64,000 bases of DNA, taken from the NCBI RefSeq assembly GCF_024741815.1, contig NZ_CP102951.1, positions 2,991,001 through 3,055,000 of the forward strand. The letters are read 5' to 3'. Source of the DNA: Pseudomonas sp. LS1212 (GTDB lineage Bacteria; Pseudomonadota; Gammaproteobacteria; Pseudomonadales; Pseudomonadaceae). Numbering within the stretch: position 1 is the first letter of the stretch; every line of letters starts with the position of its first letter. Positions 34,243-42,727 of this stretch are shown here, piece after piece. Both the position numbers and the translations under genes were made by a program. The notes under the pieces were generated by a model that worked only from the letters and a program-made list of their open reading frames with translations, made no database searches and was not told the DNA's origin.

Positions 34243-35841
34243 ATGAATCCAAAAGAAAACTACCTGCATGAGTTCTTCAGGATCTTCTTCGCCAACAAGC
34301 AGTTGGTGAAACGGGTGTTCCTGGTCTTTGCAGTCATCACCTTGTTGCTTCCCCTGGTGCTCAAACAGAGTTTCGACATCACCGCCGAGGTAATCGTCCA
34401 ATCGAAGAAAATCTCGCAAACCGATGCCGACACGGCGTTGGGCCATGAAACCGACAAGTTCGTTCCACCGACGCTGGCAGACATAGAGACCGAGAGCAAT
34501 ATCCTGCGCTCGCCCGCGCTGATCCGCCAAACCATCAGCCAACTGCGCGTCGAAGGCGACTATGCTCCGAGCCCGGGCATGCTCAAGAGGCTGGTGCTCG
34601 AGCCGCTAAGCCACCACCTGATCAACCCGTTGCGCGAGAAGGTGATAAACCCCGTGCGCAGCATGCTTGGCCTGGAAGTCGACCCGGTGCGCGACACGGT
34701 CCTGGACAGCCTTACCCAGCAAGCACTCGATGACCTCAAGATCGTGACCCTGCCCGGCTCCAACGTGATCTCGATCATCTACAGCTTCGGTGATCCGGCG
34801 GTCGGCACCCGCTTTGTCCAGCGTCTATTGGATAACTACCTGCAGAACCGCCAGAGCCTGCAATCGAACGAGCTGCCGCAGGCCTTCTACGAGCAGAAGA
34901 AGTCTCAATACCAGGTGCGTCTCGACGATCTGGAAGGCACCCGCCAGGGACTGCTCGAACAGATCAATTCCTCTGACCCCAGGGAAGAAATCACCTTTCG
35001 CCTCAACGCCATCAATACCGAAGAGCAGGCGCTGAACGTGTACCGTGACCGCCTGCTGCAAAGCCAACGCTGGCTCGACTACCTGAAAACCAACCTGCGC
35101 GCCGCCAACAGCAAAAGCACCAAATTCGAGGACTACACCTTCCCCTTCACCTTCAGCACCACCGTCGACAGCGTTGCTTTCGAGGATCGGGAGATCAAGC
35201 AACTCGGCGAGCAGTTGACCACCAGGGTCGCTCAGTACAGGGCCGACCTGGCGATTTTCCAGCCCGGCAGCGAGCCGATGACAGTGCAGCGTGAGCAGAT
35301 CGGACGCGCGCGCCAGCAGTTCCTGAAAGTGGTCGACAACCGTATCCGCGAGCGTGCCAACGACCTGGCGGTCATCAGTTCAGTCATCGATCAAAAGACC
35401 AAGCGGATCAACAACTACAAAGGACGCATATACGAGCTGCAGCAAACCCAGAGCAAACTGCGCCAACTCGATACCGAGATCGACGCTTTGCACAAGGCGT
35501 TCTTCACCTACACCCAACGCTATGAAGAAAGCCGCAGCGCAGGTCTGCTCGACAACGACCTGTCCAACGCCCGCATCCTCAGCCCGCCCTACGAGCCCAC
35601 CGACGCGGCCTTCCCCAAGCCTCTGCTGATCATCCCGTTTGGGTTGCTCACTGGCTTGCTGCTGGCCATTTCCCTGGTCTACGTCCGCGAGTTCTTCGAC
35701 CATCGCTTCAAGCACCCGGCGCAAATCAGCCATCAACTCGGCTTGCCGGTGCTGCTCGTGATCAACTCCGAGGAAACGCAGCGGAGCAATCAGCACAGTG
35801 CCTGGTTCCTGCCGAAACTCATGCACTGGGTGCGTAATTGA
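34243..35841 (+). CDS. Wzz/GumC-type chain-length determinant without kinase domain
   Basis: A 532-residue inner-membrane co-polymerase. TM1 is at about residues 22-44, a long periplasmic region contains coiled coils (about 210-420), and TM2 is near 462-484 (PFGLLTGLLLAISLVYV). It ends about 45 residues after TM2, so the cytoplasmic kinase domain of Wzc is absent; a separate kinase-like gene lies at 32534. It sets polymer length and bridges to the Wza channel. Its last codon overlaps the start of the next gene. Confidence 0.87.
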   Translation: MNPKENYLHEFFRIFFANKQLVKRVFLVFAVITLLLPLVLKQSFDITAEVIVQSKKISQTDADTALGHETDKFVPPTLADIETESNILRSPALIRQTISQLRVEGDYAPSPGMLKRLVLEPLSHHLINPLREKVINPVRSMLGLEVDPVRDTVLDSLTQQALDDLKIVTLPGSNVISIIYSFGDPAVGTRFVQRLLDNYLQNRQSLQSNELPQAFYEQKKSQYQVRLDDLEGTRQGLLEQINSSDPREEITFRLNAINTEEQALNVYRDRLLQSQRWLDYLKTNLRAANSKSTKFEDYTFPFTFSTTVDSVAFEDREIKQLGEQLTTRVAQYRADLAIFQPGSEPMTVQREQIGRARQQFLKVVDNRIRERANDLAVISSVIDQKTKRINNYKGRIYELQQTQSKLRQLDTEIDALHKAFFTYTQRYEESRSAGLLDNDLSNARILSPPYEPTDAAFPKPLLIIPFGLLTGLLLAISLVYVREFFDHRFKHPAQISHQLGLPVLLVINSEETQRSNQHSAWFLPKLMHWVRN

Positions 35842-36926
35842 ACGCGCAAAACACGCCTGCCCTGCCGATCATTCACTTGATCAGCAGTGGCGGCTTCTAT
35901 GGCGCCGAGCGGATGCTGCTGGACCATTGCCAGGCAACCCCGGAGCATCACCAGGTGGTGTTCCTCGATGCCCCGCCGGCACTGCTCGCGCGCTTTCGCC
36001 AAGCCGGGATCGACTGTATCGGCTGCAATGGTGCCGGGGAAACCCTGCGCCATCTGCGCAGCCGCAGGGGGGAGCGGCCCGTGCTCAACACCCATAATTT
36101 CAAGGGACTGTTGTACGGCTGGTTGGGCGCAACGCTGTTGCGCCTGCCGCTGGTCATCACCCAGCACGGTTTCACCCCGCGCAGCCCGAGGCAACGCTTC
36201 TATACCTGGCTGAGCCTGCAGCTGTGCCGCACCCCGTCGGTCAGCCGGGTGGTCTGTGTGGCGGAAAGTATCGCCATCCTGCATCGCAAGGCCAATGTAC
36301 GGGCCGACAAGTTGCAGGTGATCCCCAATGGCCTGCCTGCGGCCGCCCCACCTGCCTCCAGGACGCAGAACAAACCTCGATGGCTAGCCGGCTATGTCGG
36401 CCGTTTGAGCAGCGAGAAAGGCCCGGACCTGTTCCTCGACGCATTGATCCCGCTGTGCCGGCAACACGCCGAGTTGCACGCCGTGATGCTCGGCGACGGG
36501 CCGGAACGCGAAGTGTTGCAGGCACGGATCGACGCCGCCGGCCTGCATGAGCGCATCAGCTTGCCGGGGTATCAGACCGACATGCAGCGTTGGATGGCAG
36601 AGCTGGGTGTGCTGGTGATCAGTTCGCGCACCGAAGGCACACCGATGATTCTGCTCGAGGCCATGCAGGCCGGCCTGCCGGTGGTGGCCTTCGGGGTTGG
36701 CGGGATTCCGGATGTCATCGAGCACCAATACAACGGCTTGCTGGCAACACCGGGCGACAGTACCGGTCTGGGCAATCAGATCGACATTCTGCTCGGCAGC
36801 CCTGCGCTTGCCCGTACATTGACCGAAAACGCGCGTGTGACCCAGCTCGATCGTTACCATCTGCCGGTGCTTGCCGAGCGCTGGTCAAGGCTCTATCTGA
36901 GCGCCACCAGGGAGGCCCGCGCATGA
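35838..36926 (+). CDS. GT4-family glycosyltransferase
   Basis: A 362-residue GT-B glycosyltransferase. It has an N-terminal domain with SSGGFYGAERMLLDHC and the C-terminal Glycos_transf_1 domain (GYVGRLSSEKGPDLFLDAL, MLGDGPEREVL). The retaining E-x7-E motif is in SRTEGTPMILLEAMQAGLPVV. The start appears to be a TTG that overlaps the previous stop (TTGA at 35838-35841); the next in-frame ATG would remove the conserved N-terminal strand. It adds one sugar of the repeat unit. Confidence 0.87.
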   Translation: MNAQNTPALPIIHLISSGGFYGAERMLLDHCQATPEHHQVVFLDAPPALLARFRQAGIDCIGCNGAGETLRHLRSRRGERPVLNTHNFKGLLYGWLGATLLRLPLVITQHGFTPRSPRQRFYTWLSLQLCRTPSVSRVVCVAESIAILHRKANVRADKLQVIPNGLPAAAPPASRTQNKPRWLAGYVGRLSSEKGPDLFLDALIPLCRQHAELHAVMLGDGPEREVLQARIDAAGLHERISLPGYQTDMQRWMAELGVLVISSRTEGTPMILLEAMQAGLPVVAFGVGGIPDVIEHQYNGLLATPGDSTGLGNQIDILLGSPALARTLTENARVTQLDRYHLPVLAERWSRLYLSATREARA

Positions 36927-38311
36927 TAATTCCACTCTCAGTGGTGAGTTTGTTCGGCCTGGCCTGCCTCGCCTTGCTTGCAAGCCCCTGGCCTTACCTT
37001 GCGCCTGGGGTGGTGCTGGGTCTGGTCGGTGTTGCCATCCTCTATAAGCGCCCGGCCTGGGGTTTGCTCGGCATTGTTGCGCTGGTACCGCTGGAGGGCC
37101 TGTTCAAGGGCAGCGAATTGTCCGCGGCAAAATTGCTCGGTGCTTCGCTGACAGTGATTATTGCCTTGCAGCTGGTGCTGCGGCAAATCCCCGCCGAACG
37201 CCTGCGCAGCAATTTGTGGCGCTTTCTGCGCTGGTTTTTACTGGCCTATTTGCTGAGCATACTGTGCAGCGACAACCTGGCCTTGTCCCTTGGCCATCTG
37301 CGCGAACTGAGTGTCGGCCTGCTGCTGTTCGTGATCACCCTGCTGGTTGCCCGCGAGATGAACCTGGACATGTTCTGCCGGCTGGTCAGCCTCAGTGTCG
37401 CCCTGACCTGCGCCCTGGCCATGTTTTCCAGCAAGTACCAGGACCAGGGTCGAGCCGCGGGCATGCTCGAAGACCCCAATGCCTTTGCCATGCTGATCGC
37501 CTTCGCGATTCCGCTGGCGCTGTTGCAGGTGTTGAAAAGCCCGAGCACTTTCCAGCGCCTGGGCTGGATCGCCTGCAGCCTGCTGCTGATGGCCGGCATG
37601 ACCAAGACCGAATCGCGTTCGGGCCTGGTCGTACTGCTGATCAGCCTGGGCATAGGCATCTATCACTACCGCGTTCAACTGCAACGGCTGCGCCCACGCC
37701 ACCTGGGCTTTGCCATGCTGGCCGTGGCTATCCTGGTTCCGACCGCAATCAGTGTGATGCCGCCGGAATATGTCGAGCGGATCAAATCCCTCAGTGTGCT
37801 CAAGGGCGGGGTCAATGCTCACAAGGACGAATCGCTCGGTCGGCGCGCTTCCTACATCCTGGTCGGCGGACAGATGATTCGCGAAAACCCGTTGCTGGGC
37901 GCAGGCCCGGGGACCTTCCCGATGCATTACTCGACCACCGGCTACGCCAAGGCGTTTTCGGCCAATCGCAAGGCTTCCGACCTGTTCCGCCATGCACACA
38001 ATACCTACCTGGAAATTTTCAGTGAAGTGGGCATTCCGGGCGGGCTGCTGTTCGTCGCCATGATCGCAGCCAGCCTGTACAACATGCTCAAGGCTCGCCT
38101 TGCGTGGTTGAACCGCGGTGAAGGGGTGCAGGCGAACATCGTCACCCATTTGGGCATGGGCTTGTTGTCCTTGTCATTGTTCTTGATGTTCCTGAGCACC
38201 CCCAACCAGAAATACGTGTGGATCATGCTGGCGCTGTCCAGCGTGCTGCGCCTGCAGGCAGAACGCAGCCCGCAGGCGCAGACGCAGACGCCTGTGGAGG
38301 CGCGCACATGA
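36923..38311 (+). CDS. O-antigen ligase/Wzy-type polysaccharide polymerase
   Basis: A 462-residue protein with about 11-12 membrane segments. It has the large periplasmic loop and the RHAHNTYLEIFSEVGIPGGLL motif of the Wzy_C/O-antigen ligase family (PF04932). In an operon with a flippase and chain-length protein it is the likely repeat-unit polymerase. It starts with ATG 36923, overlapping the previous stop (ATGA). Confidence 0.85.
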   Translation: MIIPLSVVSLFGLACLALLASPWPYLAPGVVLGLVGVAILYKRPAWGLLGIVALVPLEGLFKGSELSAAKLLGASLTVIIALQLVLRQIPAERLRSNLWRFLRWFLLAYLLSILCSDNLALSLGHLRELSVGLLLFVITLLVAREMNLDMFCRLVSLSVALTCALAMFSSKYQDQGRAAGMLEDPNAFAMLIAFAIPLALLQVLKSPSTFQRLGWIACSLLLMAGMTKTESRSGLVVLLISLGIGIYHYRVQLQRLRPRHLGFAMLAVAILVPTAISVMPPEYVERIKSLSVLKGGVNAHKDESLGRRASYILVGGQMIRENPLLGAGPGTFPMHYSTTGYAKAFSANRKASDLFRHAHNTYLEIFSEVGIPGGLLFVAMIAASLYNMLKARLAWLNRGEGVQANIVTHLGMGLLSLSLFLMFLSTPNQKYVWIMLALSSVLRLQAERSPQAQTQTPVEART

Positions 38312-39276
38312 CCGCCATCAGCATTGTCATTCCCATGTACGACGAAGCCCGGCACATTGGCCGCACGCTGCAGGCAGCACGTCAGGCCGCGCTCGCTGCC
38401 GGCCTTGAGTGCGAACTGGTGGTGGTCGACAACGGCTCGCACGACCAGGGCCCGCAGATCGCCCGTAGCCTCGGTGCCCGGGTGCTGAGCCTGCCGGGGT
38501 TGCACATCGGTGCCCTGCGCAACCGCGGTGCCGCCGCCTCCACCGGCCAATGGCTGGCGTTTCTCGATGCCGACATTGAAGTGCCGCAGAACTGGCTCAC
38601 CTTGTTGCTCGATCTTGAAGCCCATGGCCAGGCCGATGTATTGGCGCTCGATTGCGACACGCCCCGGGTGGCGCCATGGTTTGCCCGTGCCTGGCAAAGC
38701 CGCACCCTGCGCCCAAGCGTGCCAGCGGTGCACAAGGTGCAATGGCTGCCGACGCCGAACCTGTTGATGCGCCGCCCATGGTTCGATCGCGTCGGCGGTT
38801 TCGACGAGAACCTGCGCACCGGCGAAGACAAGGACCTGACCCTGCGCATGAGCCAGGCCGGTGCCCGACTTGTCAGCGTCAGCAAGCCCGCCACCCTGCA
38901 CTGGGGCTACGAAGGCAGTTGGCGCGAGTGGCTGGGCAAGGAAATGTGGCGCCAGGGCAGTCATTTGCAGTTGGCGCACAAGAACGGTTTCAGCCTGCGC
39001 ATGCTGCGCTTGCCCTTGTTGTCACTGACGGCCTGGCTGCTCGACTTCGTCGCCCTCGGGGCCTTGGCCAGCGGGCAACTGCGCCTGGAGTTGCTCCTGC
39101 TGCTCGTGGCGGCCTTGCCGGCGCTGGTGCTGAGCCTGCGCCAGAGCCTGAAGCACCGCAACCCGATACTGACACTGCAACTCTGGGGTCTGCACTGGAT
39201 ACGCCTGCACCTGGTTGGCGTGGTTTTTTTGATGAGCCTGTGTAAATGGAAAGCAAGGAGACCTGCCCGTGGCTGA
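38308..39276 (+). CDS. GT2-family glycosyltransferase
   Basis: A 322-residue GT-A enzyme. The nucleotide-sugar fold is marked by ISIVIPMYDEARHIGRTL, VVVDNGSHD, and the DXD-type LAFLDADIEVP. The acceptor region has the GGFDENLRTGEDKDLTLRM (ED) motif. The C-terminal 90 residues contain two hydrophobic segments (LPLLSLTAWLLDFVALG and LLLLLVAALPALVLSL), so it is probably membrane attached. It overlaps its neighbours on both sides. Confidence 0.87.
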   Translation: MTAISIVIPMYDEARHIGRTLQAARQAALAAGLECELVVVDNGSHDQGPQIARSLGARVLSLPGLHIGALRNRGAAASTGQWLAFLDADIEVPQNWLTLLLDLEAHGQADVLALDCDTPRVAPWFARAWQSRTLRPSVPAVHKVQWLPTPNLLMRRPWFDRVGGFDENLRTGEDKDLTLRMSQAGARLVSVSKPATLHWGYEGSWREWLGKEMWRQGSHLQLAHKNGFSLRMLRLPLLSLTAWLLDFVALGALASGQLRLELLLLLVAALPALVLSLRQSLKHRNPILTLQLWGLHWIRLHLVGVVFLMSLCKWKARRPARG

Positions 39277-40405
39277 ATTCATTTTCTGGCTGTGCCTGGT
39301 GCTGCCGCTCTATGCCTATCTGGGTTACCCGCTGACCCTGGCTGCATTGACTCCGCTGTTTCCCCGGCGTCGGCAACCCCCTGTCACCCCCTTGTCGATC
39401 AGCGTCGTCATCGCCGCGTACAACGAAGGCCGCAATATCGGGGAAAAACTGCGGACCGTCCTGGCCCAGGACTATCAGGCGCGCGAACTGCAGATCATCG
39501 TCGCCAGCGATGGCTCGAGCGATGACACCGTGACGCGGGCGCAGAGCATCATCGATCCGCGAATCCAGGTGCTCGATTTGCCGCGCATGGGCAAGGCCGG
39601 CGCCTTGAACGCCGCCGTCTTGCAGTGCAGCGGCGACATACTGGTGTTCACCGACGCCGATAACCAGTGGGCCGGCAATACCCTCGGGCAATTGCTGGCG
39701 CCGCTGGGCGATGAGCAGGTCGGGGCTTGCGCCGGGCACATGGTGATTCCGGTACCGGGCAAGGGCCTGAGCCTGGGCGACAGCCTCTATCGCCATTATG
39801 AAGGTTGGCTGCGCCGCCTGGAGAACCGTACCGGCTGCATGGTCTCGGCCGACGGCGCCCTGCTGGCCCTGCGCCGCGAGCTCTATCAACCGATTCCGGC
39901 CCACGTCAACGATGATTTCTTTGTCAGCACCTGCGCTCCCGTGGCGGGCAAGCACATTGTTTACGTGGAGTCGGCCCAGGTCATCGACCAGGGCGTCGAT
40001 GAAGCCGACAAGCAATTCCGCCGCCGCCAACGCGTCACCGTCGGCGGCTTGCAAAGCCTGGCCCAGCGCCGTGAGCTGCTCAACCCTCTGAAGCACGGCC
40101 TGTACGCAATCGCCCTGATCAGCCACAAATTGATACGTCGCCTGGCATCGGTCCTGCTGCTGCCGTTGCTGCTCGCCAACTTCTGGCTGTGGGACGCCGG
40201 CCCCTTCTACCAGCTCACCCTGCTCGCACAACTGCTCGGTTATGGCGTGGCCATGGCCGGGCTACTGGATGTTCAGCATCGCCTACCCCGCCCGTTCCGC
40301 CTGGCGGCCTTTGTACTGGTGACCCTTGCCGGCATGACCGTCGGCCTCTGGCAGTTCCTGCGCGGCCAAAGCTACGCCCAATGGAACCCCGAACAAAATC
40401 GATGA
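39269..40405 (+). CDS. Membrane GT2-family glycosyltransferase
   Basis: A 378-residue processive-type GT2 protein with an N-terminal membrane segment (FIFWLCLVLPLYAYLGYPLTL). The catalytic domain has SVVIAAYNEGRNIGEKL, VASDGSSDDT, LVFTDADNQW, and QRRQRVTV (the QxxRW-like position). C-terminal membrane helices begin near residue 285. The start codon is GTG 39269, eight bases after AAGGAG, overlapping the previous gene. Confidence 0.86.
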   Translation: MAEFIFWLCLVLPLYAYLGYPLTLAALTPLFPRRRQPPVTPLSISVVIAAYNEGRNIGEKLRTVLAQDYQARELQIIVASDGSSDDTVTRAQSIIDPRIQVLDLPRMGKAGALNAAVLQCSGDILVFTDADNQWAGNTLGQLLAPLGDEQVGACAGHMVIPVPGKGLSLGDSLYRHYEGWLRRLENRTGCMVSADGALLALRRELYQPIPAHVNDDFFVSTCAPVAGKHIVYVESAQVIDQGVDEADKQFRRRQRVTVGGLQSLAQRRELLNPLKHGLYAIALISHKLIRRLASVLLLPLLLANFWLWDAGPFYQLTLLAQLLGYGVAMAGLLDVQHRLPRPFRLAAFVLVTLAGMTVGLWQFLRGQSYAQWNPEQNR

Positions 40406-40415
40406 GAGCACGCCC

Positions 40416-41426
40416 ATGCCAATCAAACAAATGTTCAAGCGCACCAGTGGCTGGCTTTATCTCAACTCGCCGGTAGGCCGCCGACAACTGCGTGGAGCCG
40501 GTGTGATCCTGATGTTGCACCGGATACTGGCCGATGACCGAAGCGCCGAACTGCCCCATCGCAACGAGTTGTGCGTCGGCCCCCAGGCCTTCGAGCAATT
40601 GTTGCGCTGGCTGAAACAGCATTTCGAATGCGTACCGTTGATGGATTTGCTGCAACAGGACGCTCCAGGCAAAACGCCTTCGCGGCCAAAAGTGGCGCTG
40701 ACCTTCGACGACGGCTGGCGTGACAACGCGCTCAATGCCTTTCCGCTGTTGCAGCGCCACCAGGTGCCGGCAAGCATTTTCCTGTCTACCGACTACATTG
40801 GCAGTCACCAGCGTTTCTGGTGGGAAAGCATCGGCGAAACCCTGTGGGGGACCCATGGCACAGTGGCTCGCCAGCGCCTGGTCGAGCAACTGAAAAAAAT
40901 CGGCAGGCCCTTGCCAGCCGCCTATCATATTGCCGACAACGACCAGCGCCGCAGCCTGGCGCTGGCCCATTATCTGCAAAGTTTGAAAACACTGCCGGCA
41001 CATGCCTTGAGCACGCTGACCAAGCGCTGCCCGGACGAGTCACTGCCGCAAGCGCTGGACTGGCAGCAGGTGCGCGCCCTGGAAGCGTCCGGGTTGATCA
41101 GCTTCGGTCCACACGGGGCCAGCCATGCGATACTCACCGGTCTGGACGACTACCACCTGGAGCAGGAGCTCTGCCGCAGCCGTGACGCCCTGGCCAAGGG
41201 CTGCCAGCAACCCTTGCCGGTCTATTGCTACCCCAATGGCGATAACGACCTGCGGGTGCGTCAACGCCTCGCCAGCCACCGTTACTCCTATGCCCTGAGC
41301 ACCCAGGCCGGTATCTGCCGCGGCAATGACGATCCACTGGCCCTGCCGCGCATTGGTGTCAGTCAGCGCAATGCCAAATGCCCTTCGCTGCTGGCCTGGC
41401 GTATCAGCCGCGGTGGCCGCGCATGA
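40416..41426 (+). CDS. Polysaccharide deacetylase (NodB-like)
   Basis: A 336-residue carbohydrate esterase 4-type enzyme. It has the metal and catalytic motif LTFDDGWRDNA and the HxxxH motif in SFGPHGASHAILTGL. It starts LMLHRILADD, as in the PF01522 proteins of polysaccharide loci. It would remove acetyl groups from an N-acetylated sugar. No signal peptide is seen, so it probably acts on the lipid-linked unit in the cytoplasm. Confidence 0.85.
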   Translation: MPIKQMFKRTSGWLYLNSPVGRRQLRGAGVILMLHRILADDRSAELPHRNELCVGPQAFEQLLRWLKQHFECVPLMDLLQQDAPGKTPSRPKVALTFDDGWRDNALNAFPLLQRHQVPASIFLSTDYIGSHQRFWWESIGETLWGTHGTVARQRLVEQLKKIGRPLPAAYHIADNDQRRSLALAHYLQSLKTLPAHALSTLTKRCPDESLPQALDWQQVRALEASGLISFGPHGASHAILTGLDDYHLEQELCRSRDALAKGCQQPLPVYCYPNGDNDLRVRQRLASHRYSYALSTQAGICRGNDDPLALPRIGVSQRNAKCPSLLAWRISRGGRA

Positions 41427-42727
41427 ACCGTGAGCGCTACATTCGTCATCTGGTACTGAGCATGGGTACCCGCGTGGCGATGATTGCCTTGCAGTTGCTG
41501 CGAAACGTCTTGCTGGCGCGCATTCTCGGCCCCAGCGAACGCGGCCTGTTCGCCCTGCTCAGCGCCCTGCCCGACCTGATCAGCGCCGTCACCAGCGGCG
41601 GCCTGAATTCGGCGGTTGGTTACCAGGCCGCCAAAGAGCGCCCCATGGGCCTGCTGCTCAGCCAGATACTGGTCTTCGGCTGCCTGATCGCAGGTTTGCT
41701 GACACCGCTTTGCGTCCTCTTGATGCGTGAGTTCGGGACCGAACTGGATATCACCGTGCAACTCGGCCTGCTGGCCTGGCTATTGCTTCTGGCAGTGCCG
41801 TTGGCTGTGCTCAAGAGCGGGCTGTTGACCCTGCACAATGCCTCCGGCGGCGTGGTTGCCTTCAGTGCCTTGCGTCTGCTCGAGTCGCTGGCACCCTTGC
41901 TGTTGTTCCTCGGCCTGTTCTGGATGTGGCACAACGCGGCCCTCGAAGCCGCCCTGCTCAGTTGGCTGGCAGGCCTCAGCCTGGTGGTGTTGCTGGGTTT
42001 GATCTGGCTGCATCGCAACCACACCGTGAAGCTGTCCTGGGATCGCAGCAGCCAGAAAGAACTGTTGAGCTACAGCGCCAAAAGTCACCCGGAATTGCTG
42101 TTCAGGCAAGTCATGTTGCGCGCGGACTATTTGTTCATCGGCGCCATGCTCGGCAGTACCGCCCTGGGCCATTACGCCATGGCCAGCGCCGCCGCCGAAC
42201 TGCTGCTGATTGTCCCGGAAGCCGTTACCACACCGCTGATGAATCGCCTGCTGCAACAGGACAGTGACATGCAGCGCGTCACCCCGCTGGCCCTGCGCCT
42301 GACAGCGACCTTGATGCTGTGCGCCTGCCTGAGCCTGGGCCTGAGCGGTGAGTGGCTGATCGTGGTGCTGTTCGGTGCCGAATACCAGCCGGCCTATCCC
42401 GCGCTGGTGGCTTTGCTGCCAGGCTTGTTTGGCCTGTGCTATGTGAGCATCCTGCGCCTGGACCTGCTGGGCAAGAACCGTCCTGGCGCCATTTCCCTGA
42501 TCATGGGCTTCAGCGCGGCGCTCAACCTGGCACTCATCGTGCTGCTGATCCCTGCCTATGGCATTGTCGGCGCCGCCATTGCATCGTCGATCGCCTACCT
42601 GGCGGTGGCCTTGGCGATGCTGGTGCTGTATTGCCGGCTGAGCGGCGTGCCGCTGCTGCAGACCTTGATGATTCTGCCCAGTGATCTGCTGCCATTGCGG
42701 CAAATGCTGACAGGCAGGACTGCATGA
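41423..42727 (+). CDS. Wzx-type oligosaccharide flippase
   Basis: A 434-residue protein with about 12-14 membrane segments of the MATE/MOP polysaccharide transporter group. The N-terminal VAMIALQLLRNVLLARILGPSERGLFALL is typical of these flippases (PF01943/PF13440). It moves the undecaprenyl-linked repeat unit across the inner membrane for Wzy. It is coupled to both neighbours by ATGA overlaps. Confidence 0.88.
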   Translation: MNRERYIRHLVLSMGTRVAMIALQLLRNVLLARILGPSERGLFALLSALPDLISAVTSGGLNSAVGYQAAKERPMGLLLSQILVFGCLIAGLLTPLCVLLMREFGTELDITVQLGLLAWLLLLAVPLAVLKSGLLTLHNASGGVVAFSALRLLESLAPLLLFLGLFWMWHNAALEAALLSWLAGLSLVVLLGLIWLHRNHTVKLSWDRSSQKELLSYSAKSHPELLFRQVMLRADYLFIGAMLGSTALGHYAMASAAAELLLIVPEAVTTPLMNRLLQQDSDMQRVTPLALRLTATLMLCACLSLGLSGEWLIVVLFGAEYQPAYPALVALLPGLFGLCYVSILRLDLLGKNRPGAISLIMGFSAALNLALIVLLIPAYGIVGAAIASSIAYLAVALAMLVLYCRLSGVPLLQTLMILPSDLLPLRQMLTGRTA